NCBI GenBank assembly: GCA_015259235.1
Contig: JABZGM010000061.1
Span: forward strand, 1-10,927
Length of the DNA stretch: 10,927 nucleotides
Reading direction: 5' to 3'
DNA from: Alloprevotella sp.
GTDB lineage: Bacteria > Bacteroidota > Bacteroidia > Bacteroidales > Bacteroidaceae
In this document: positions 6,892-10,927 of the stretch, piece by piece
How positions within the stretch are numbered: the first letter of the stretch is position 1
How the letters are laid out: each line of letters starts with the position of its first letter
Made by a program: the position numbers and the translations under genes
The notes under the pieces: model-generated
Told to the model about the DNA's origin: nothing
What the model saw: the letters and a program-made list of their open reading frames with translations, nothing else
Databases searched by the model: none

Positions 6892-7326
6892 ATGGCTTTT
6901 ATCGAAACACTCCAAGAATATCTCAAGAAAGAAGGTTTCTTGCCCGAACTCACTGAATTCGGTCTTCAATTCAAGTACGAAACACTCGATTTCGTAAGTT
7001 TCAAAGACGAAGAAGACGAACTTTTCCTTAACCTCTTCTTCCCCCAAATCTTTGAGGTGACTGACGAAAACCGTCAAGATGTTCTTGCTGCTCTCGATCG
7101 AGCAAACAGCGAAGTGAAGGTGGCTAAGGCAAGCGTGCGTTTCGGTAATGCAGTTTGGGTAGGTGTAGAAATGCTCCTCTCTGAGAACTACGACCTCGGT
7201 GATATCGTACCACGTTCGCTCAACATGATGATCTACTATCGCGACATATTCTATAAGAACTTCTCTGAAACTCCTTCTGGCAAACGCGCCATCGAAGCTG
7301 CACAAAAACAACAAGCTGGCAAGTAA
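6892..7326 (+). CDS. YbjN-like / type III secretion chaperone-like fold protein, function unknown
   Basis: This small acidic protein of 144 residues has no signal peptide or membrane segment, so it is probably cytoplasmic. Residues about 1-120 follow the pattern I associate with the YbjN family: an N-terminal helix (FIETLQEYLKKEG), a strand region ending in LFLNLFFPQIFEV, then ANSEVKVAKASVRFGNAVWV and a helix near 103-125. The tail is polar and Lys/Gln/Ala-rich. YbjN-type domains resemble type III secretion chaperones in fold, but nothing here suggests a secretion system, and the biochemical role of the family is poorly defined. The gene has a consensus promoter and a long leader, with codons like those of the well-expressed neighbours, so strong expression is likely. 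The start at 6892 is preceded by an A/T-rich stretch without a Shine-Dalgarno. It stands alone: a hairpin separates it from the phosphohexomutase downstream. The family call is from memory of the pattern and is moderate. Confidence 0.7.
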   Translation: MAFIETLQEYLKKEGFLPELTEFGLQFKYETLDFVSFKDEEDELFLNLFFPQIFEVTDENRQDVLAALDRANSEVKVAKASVRFGNAVWVGVEMLLSENYDLGDIVPRSLNMMIYYRDIFYKNFSETPSGKRAIEAAQKQQAGK

Positions 7327-7366
7327 TCTACTTTAGGTTACAAAACCAATTGTAGTGAGACTATTT

Positions 7367-7418
7367 CTGGAAAATACCCCTTTTGCACTGCTCACTCAGT
7401 GCAAAAGGTCTATTCCAG
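7367..7418 (+). other. Long intergenic hairpin without a U-tract
   Basis: CCTTTTGCACTG (7379-7390) and CAGTGCAAAAGG (7397-7408) form a perfect 12-bp stem with a six-base loop. Beyond a 2x2 internal loop the stem continues with AATA/TATT and, past a two-base bulge, CTGG/CCAG (7367-7370 with 7415-7418). No T-run follows on the plus strand, so it is not a classic intrinsic terminator for the YbjN-like gene. It could be a Rho-linked 3' end, an mRNA-stabilising structure or a processing site between this gene and the phosphohexomutase. Confidence 0.6.
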
Positions 7419-7497
7419 ATAGAAGTTCGCCTCCACGTTTCGAGCATCTTGTTCAATCATTATGTGCATTTTGCTCTCTAAAAGCACTATCCATACT

Positions 7498-8892
7498 ATG
7501 ACTCTCATTAAATCCATCTCCGGATTCCGTGGCACCATTGGCGGTCGCGTCGGAGATACCCTCAACCCCGTTGACATTGCCAAATCTGTTGCTGCCTACG
7601 CTAGTTTGCGTGAAAAGGTCGTGAGCCGCAAATATCGCCGCAAAATTGTAGTGGGACGCGATGCACGCATCTCAGGTGAAATGGTCTCTCACGTTGTGTG
7701 TGGCACCTTGATGAGTATGGGCTTCGATGTGGTCAACATCGGATTGGCATCTACTCCCACCACAGAATTGGCAGTCACCCTCGAAAGTGCTTGTGGTGGC
7801 ATTATCATCACCGCATCTCACAACCCCCGTCAGTGGAATGCGCTCAAATTCCTCAACGAACACGGAGAATTCCTTCCTCCTGCTGAGGCAAGCGAAGTCG
7901 TGCGTTGTGCTAATGCAGACTGCTATGAGTTTGCCGATGTGGACAATCTAGGTTGTGACATTCAAAACTATAGCTACGACCAACGCCACATTGAGATTGT
8001 TAAGCAACTCGAATTGGTGGATGTTGAAGCCATTCGTCGTGCACACTTCACCGTCGCTCTCGACGCTGTGAACTCTGTGGGTGGTGTGATTATCCCCAAG
8101 CTCTTGGGACAACTTGGGGTTACGCAAGTGACACAGCTCAACTGCGAACCTACGGGAGACTTCGCACACAATCCCGAACCCCTTAAGGAGCACCTCAGCG
8201 AAATTCGCAACCTCATGCGTAAGGGACGCCACGACATTGGTTTTGTGGTAGACCCCGATGCCGACCGTCTCGCCCTTATTTGTGAAGATGGCACCATGTT
8301 TGGTGAAGAGAATACCCTCGTGGCAGTTGCCGACTACGTGCTCCAGCACACTCCTGGCAACACCGTGAGCAATCTTTCTTCCACTCGTGGTCTTCGCGAT
8401 GTCACCGAGAAGCATGGTTGCAACTACACGCCTGCAGCTGTGGGTGAGGTCAATGTAGTCACTAAAATGAAAGAAACTGGTGCAGTCATTGGTGGTGAAG
8501 GCAACGGAGGAGTCATCTATCCTGCGGCACACTCTGGTCGTGATGCTTTGGTGGGTATCGCCCTCATCCTCACCCATCTCGCAAAACTCGGTTGCAAAAC
8601 TTCTGAGTTGCGCGACAGTCTTCCACAATACTTTATTTCAAAAAATCGCATCGATCTCAAACCCACCACCGATATCTTTGCCTTGCTTCAAAAGGTTAAG
8701 GAAATCTACAAAGACGAGCAAATCACTGACATCGATGGAGTGAAGATTGACTTTGCCGACAAGTGGGTACACCTCCGCAAGTCCAACACAGAACCTATCA
8801 TCCGTGTTTATGCAGAGGCTCACACTCGCGAAGAAGCTGATGCCTTGGCACAGCAGATCGTGGATATGGTCTACACCATGACCCAACAATAA
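7498..8892 (+). CDS. glmM: Alpha-D-phosphohexomutase, GlmM-type phosphoglucosamine mutase
   Basis: This enzyme moves a phosphate between C6 and C1 of a hexose phosphate through a phosphoserine. As GlmM it would make glucosamine-1-phosphate for UDP-GlcNAc and so for peptidoglycan and lipopolysaccharide. I chose the ATG at 7498, giving 464 residues beginning MTLIKSISGFRGTIGG, because this matches Bacteroidales homologues. An in-frame ATG at 7462 would add 12 residues with no family resemblance. Visible motifs are the phosphoserine loop TASHNP (Ser107), the metal-binding DPDADR (252-257), the sugar-binding loop GGEGNGG (332-338) and the phosphate-binding segment RKSNTEPIIRVYAEA (427-441). All four domains are present. 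The sugar loop differs from the usual bacterial GlmM (GGEQSGH) and PMM/PGM (GGEMSGH) forms and is nearer to the GGEENGG type of archaeal enzymes. Phosphomannomutase or phosphoglucomutase activity is therefore possible: the family is certain, the substrate is not. A terminator-like hairpin follows at once. Confidence 0.9.
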   Translation: MTLIKSISGFRGTIGGRVGDTLNPVDIAKSVAAYASLREKVVSRKYRRKIVVGRDARISGEMVSHVVCGTLMSMGFDVVNIGLASTPTTELAVTLESACGGIIITASHNPRQWNALKFLNEHGEFLPPAEASEVVRCANADCYEFADVDNLGCDIQNYSYDQRHIEIVKQLELVDVEAIRRAHFTVALDAVNSVGGVIIPKLLGQLGVTQVTQLNCEPTGDFAHNPEPLKEHLSEIRNLMRKGRHDIGFVVDPDADRLALICEDGTMFGEENTLVAVADYVLQHTPGNTVSNLSSTRGLRDVTEKHGCNYTPAAVGEVNVVTKMKETGAVIGGEGNGGVIYPAAHSGRDALVGIALILTHLAKLGCKTSELRDSLPQYFISKNRIDLKPTTDIFALLQKVKEIYKDEQITDIDGVKIDFADKWVHLRKSNTEPIIRVYAEAHTREEADALAQQIVDMVYTMTQQ

Positions 8893-8894
8893 TA

Positions 8895-8962
8895 AGGCAA
8901 TAACACTATAGCTATGTCCCCTCTGCCTCAAATTGAGGGAGAGGGGATTACTTTTATTGCCT
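8895..8962 (+). terminator. Nested hairpin ending the phosphohexomutase transcript
   Basis: The inner stem pairs CCCCTCT (8918-8924) with AGAGGGG (8940-8946) and continues, past a G-G mismatch, as CCTCA with TGAGG. An outer pair, AGGCAATAA (8895-8903) with TTATTGCCT (8954-8962), encloses it. The inner hairpin is followed by ATTACTTTTATT, a weak T-rich tail, so termination is probable but not textbook. It starts two bases past the stop codon. The remaining 8963-9044 has no clear promoter. Confidence 0.65.
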
Positions 8963-9044
8963 GACACATCCCGTCAACTCAAAGGAGTAAATTGTTCAGC
9001 TAGTCTGATACATTCCTCCAACTCCCAAGGAACATATTGAATCT

Positions 9045-10577
9045 ATGAAGAAAAACCTTCTTCCTCTTGCCGCCTTGTTACCCCTCTGCGCTGCCGCTCA
9101 GCAACGCTACAACATCGTCTACATCATGACAGACGACCACACGGCGCAAATGCTCTCTGCCTACGACAGTCGTAATATCAAAACTCCCAACCTCGACCGC
9201 ATCGCGCAAGACGGGGTGAAATTCACACGCTCTTTCGTTGTCAACTCCTTGAGTGGTCCTTCTCGCGCCTGCATGCTCACTGGTAAGCATTCCCACAAAA
9301 ATGGATTTACCAACAACGAGCATGGCATCTTCAATGGTGCTCAACAAACGATGCCCAAACTCTTGCAAAAGGCAGGCTACCAAACTTCCATCGTGGGTAA
9401 GTGGCATCTGGTGAGCGAACCTACGGGTTTTGATCATTGGGATATTCTCCCTGCACAAGGCAACTACTACGACCCTGATTTCTACAACGCAAAGGGTCCG
9501 TACAAGGTCAAAGGGTATCTCACCAACATCATCACCGACAAAGCCATTCAATGGTTGGACGAAGAGCGGGATCCCAACAAACCCTTTGCCCTCTTTGTGC
9601 ACCACAAGGCTTGTCACCGCGATTGGTTGCCCGAACTCAAATATCTTCGCGAATATGAAGATGTCAATTTCCCACTTCCTGCCAATTTCTACGACGACTA
9701 TGCAGGTCGCGAAGCTGCCGGCAAGACAGAAATGGAAATCGACGACCACATGACGCTCGACTACGATTGCAAAATCATGCCCAAAGACGGAAAAGGTTCT
9801 CATCTCTTTTCCTCTTATTTGAACTTCCTCGGTCGTCTCAACACTGAAGATCGCGCCAAATACGATTATTTCTACGACAGTATCAGCGTAGATTTCCACA
9901 AGCGCAACCTCTCTGGCAAAGCCCTCGCAGAATACAAATTCCAACGCTACATGCGCGACTATGCCAAGGTGGTGAAATCGCTTGACGACAACGTGGGACG
10001 CCTGCTCGATCACCTCAAAGAGAAAGGATTGCTCGACAACACCCTCGTGGTCTACACTTCCGACCAAGGATTCTATATGGGAGAACACGGATGGTTCGAC
10101 AAGCGATTTATGTATGAAGAATCATTGAACACTCCGCTCCTCATGCACCTTCCCAAAGGACTTAAGGCACGAGGCGACATCAACGAGATGGTGCAAAATA
10201 TCGACTATGCGCCCACCTTCTTAGAATTAGCCGGTGCTCCCATACCATCTGACATACAAGGTGTTTCGCTCGTTCCCCTGCTCAAAGGGCAGCATCCCAA
10301 AAACTGGCGCAAGAGTGTCTATTACCACTACTACGAATATCCCGCTGAACACAGCGTGCGCCGTCACTATGGTGTGCGTGGCGACCGCTACAAACTCATG
10401 CATTTCTACAACGACAACGATGCTTGGGAACTCTACGACTTGAAGAACGATCCCACTGAGATGCACAATCTCTATGGTGATCCCAAGATGAAGAGTGTAA
10501 CCAAGGAAATGAAGAAGGAATTGCTTCGTTTGCAAAAGCAATATGACGATAGCATTCGGTTCCAACAGAAGCTCTAA
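9045..10577 (+). CDS. Secreted Ser-type sulfatase, probably N-acetylglucosamine-6-sulfatase-like
   Basis: This enzyme hydrolyses sulfate esters, most likely on glycans, outside the cytoplasm. The 510-residue protein begins with a signal peptide (MKKNLLPLAALLPLCAAAQQ; likely cut after Ala18). The sequence before Cys15 is a poor lipobox, so a soluble periplasmic protein is more likely than a lipoprotein. The maturation motif is S-G-P-S-R with Ser70 as the residue converted to formylglycine. This makes it a Ser-type enzyme that needs an anaerobic sulfatase-maturating radical SAM enzyme, not seen in this window. Calcium-site and active-site residues are visible: Asp30-Asp31, GKWH (118-121), HHKACH (186-191), SDQG (339-342) and FDKR (351-354). 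The C-terminal subdomain ends in the usual WELYDLKNDPTEMHNL. The overall pattern recalls the S1_11 GlcNAc-6-sulfatases of Bacteroides, but the subfamily is a judgement from memory. It is not next to SusC/SusD or glycoside hydrolase genes here. A weak AAGGA (9027-9031) precedes the start. Confidence 0.93.
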   Translation: MKKNLLPLAALLPLCAAAQQRYNIVYIMTDDHTAQMLSAYDSRNIKTPNLDRIAQDGVKFTRSFVVNSLSGPSRACMLTGKHSHKNGFTNNEHGIFNGAQQTMPKLLQKAGYQTSIVGKWHLVSEPTGFDHWDILPAQGNYYDPDFYNAKGPYKVKGYLTNIITDKAIQWLDEERDPNKPFALFVHHKACHRDWLPELKYLREYEDVNFPLPANFYDDYAGREAAGKTEMEIDDHMTLDYDCKIMPKDGKGSHLFSSYLNFLGRLNTEDRAKYDYFYDSISVDFHKRNLSGKALAEYKFQRYMRDYAKVVKSLDDNVGRLLDHLKEKGLLDNTLVVYTSDQGFYMGEHGWFDKRFMYEESLNTPLLMHLPKGLKARGDINEMVQNIDYAPTFLELAGAPIPSDIQGVSLVPLLKGQHPKNWRKSVYYHYYEYPAEHSVRRHYGVRGDRYKLMHFYNDNDAWELYDLKNDPTEMHNLYGDPKMKSVTKEMKKELLRLQKQYDDSIRFQQKL

Positions 10578-10598
10578 ATGAGTGTTGAAGATAGACCC

Positions 10599-10637
10599 AA
10601 AGTGGCACGAGGCTTTCGAGTTTCGTGCCACTTTTTT
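10599..10637 (+). terminator. Strong intrinsic terminator of the sulfatase gene
   Basis: AAAGTGGCACGA (10599-10610) and TCGTGCCACTTT (10623-10634) form a perfect 12-bp stem with a 12-nt loop, followed by a run of six T (10632-10637) that overlaps the end of the stem. It lies 21 bp after the sulfatase stop codon. The A-rich left side means it could also work weakly on the other strand. Confidence 0.92.
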
Positions 10638-10686
10638 GTTTTCCGTGTGAGAGTGTTGTGGTTGTTTCATCGTTTTCATGATTTAG

Positions 10687-10872
10687 TCCAAATTGGTCGT
10701 TAGATCCTGAACAGATTTTATTTGATGGTTGAGCAGTTTATTTCTCGTTTGCCTGTGGCGTAGCGGGCTACGTCTAGAACGAGAAACAAGATGCAACAAG
10801 AAAATCGAAGATGACAGGAAGTTATCTGTTCAAATACAAGTCGCATTATAACGCTCTAATGACCGATTGGGG
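10687..10872. mobile_element. 186-bp nested inverted-repeat element, MITE-like or structured RNA
   Basis: This non-coding segment is a set of nested inverted repeats. Outer arms CCAAATTGGTCGTTAGA (10688-10704) and TCTAATGACCGATTGGG (10855-10871) pair at 16 of 17 positions, two of them G-U. Inside, TGAACAGAT (10708-10716) pairs perfectly with ATCTGTTCA (10824-10832) and TTTCTCGTT (10741-10749) with AACGAGAAA (10778-10786). The tip is GGCGTAG (10757-10763) with CTACGTC (10768-10774) around a CGGG loop. The element is flanked by TTTAG at 10682-10686 and 10873-10877, as a 5-bp target duplication would be. There is no long ORF inside. Lack of a transposase and the small size suggest a miniature inverted-repeat element. 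A structured RNA with wobble-tolerant pairing is the alternative. Confidence 0.55.
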
Positions 10873-10927
10873 TTTAGGTGGTTAACGCAAATTGGGGGAT
10901 GTCCAGAGACTTTTGCCACCTTCCTCC
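10873..10927. other. Unassigned right edge
   Basis: After the inverted-repeat element there is no identifiable feature. On the minus strand a frame runs from the edge for 17 codons (ending SLDIPQFALTT) to a TAA at the complement of 10874-10876, which overlaps the right TTTAG repeat. On the plus strand an ATG at 10899 opens a frame (MSRDFCHLP) that runs off the window. Either could be the edge of a neighbouring gene, and neither is long enough to judge. CAAATTGG at 10888-10895 repeats eight bases of the element's left arm (10689-10696). Confidence 0.25.

Noticed and set aside
6747..6956. A short plus-strand ORF inside the leader RNA (starts MPWLRRS), overlapping the YbjN-like start
   Set aside because: It overlaps the next gene by 65 bp, has a basic, low-similarity translation, and coincides with the complementary segments of the leader. 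An upstream regulatory ORF cannot be excluded.
7462..7497. Upstream in-frame ATG adding 12 residues to the phosphohexomutase
   Set aside because: The extension MCILLSKSTIHT has no counterpart in the family, whereas the ATG at 7498 gives the conserved N-terminus.
10687..10872. Retron msr-msd or group II intron RNA
   Set aside because: The nested repeats invited this, but no reverse transcriptase frame is visible nearby, and the right arm does not lead into an ORF within the window.

Overview
The window looks like chromosomal DNA from an anaerobic, fermentative member of the Bacteroidales (Bacteroidetes; Prevotella/Bacteroides-like). Three things support this. The phosphohexomutase begins MTLIKSISGFRGTIGG, the form I know from Bacteroides proteins. 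At least one promoter matches the Bacteroidetes pattern TTTG-N20-TAnnTTTG exactly. Start codons mostly lack Shine-Dalgarno sequences and sit behind A/T-rich stretches. Pyruvate formate-lyase and a Ser-type sulfatase also fit a gut or oral anaerobe that ferments sugars and uses sulfated glycans. I place it to order only.

Layout. The left 6.3 kb is read leftwards: clpB (3625-6315), then pflB (769-3006), then pflA, which runs off the left edge (1-623). A hairpin terminator follows clpB and another lies between pflB and pflA. The 618-bp gap between clpB and pflB holds a good promoter for pflB and several operator-like palindromes, including a 7-1-7 palindrome of the Fur/PerR type. The right 4 kb is read rightwards: a small YbjN-like protein (6892-7326), a GlmM-type phosphohexomutase (7498-8892), and a secreted Ser-type sulfatase (9045-10577) closed by a strong terminator. 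The 576-bp gap between the divergent clpB and YbjN-like genes holds a 14-bp inverted repeat, a consensus promoter and a structured leader of about 180 nt. The last 350 bp have no recognised gene. They contain a 186-bp nested inverted-repeat element flanked by TTTAG direct repeats, the best candidate here for something undescribed.

How the genes relate. PflA installs the glycyl radical on PflB, so these two form a functional pair (pyruvate + CoA to acetyl-CoA + formate). ClpB is a heat-shock disaggregase, the phosphohexomutase makes sugar phosphates for the cell envelope, and the sulfatase acts on host or dietary sulfated glycans outside the cytoplasm. Apart from the pfl pair I see no shared pathway. 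I found no defence system, CRISPR array, phage gene, intact insertion sequence, tRNA or rRNA. The window is mostly conserved housekeeping DNA, and the interest lies in its intergenic regions. All RNA pairings were done by eye, without energy calculations.
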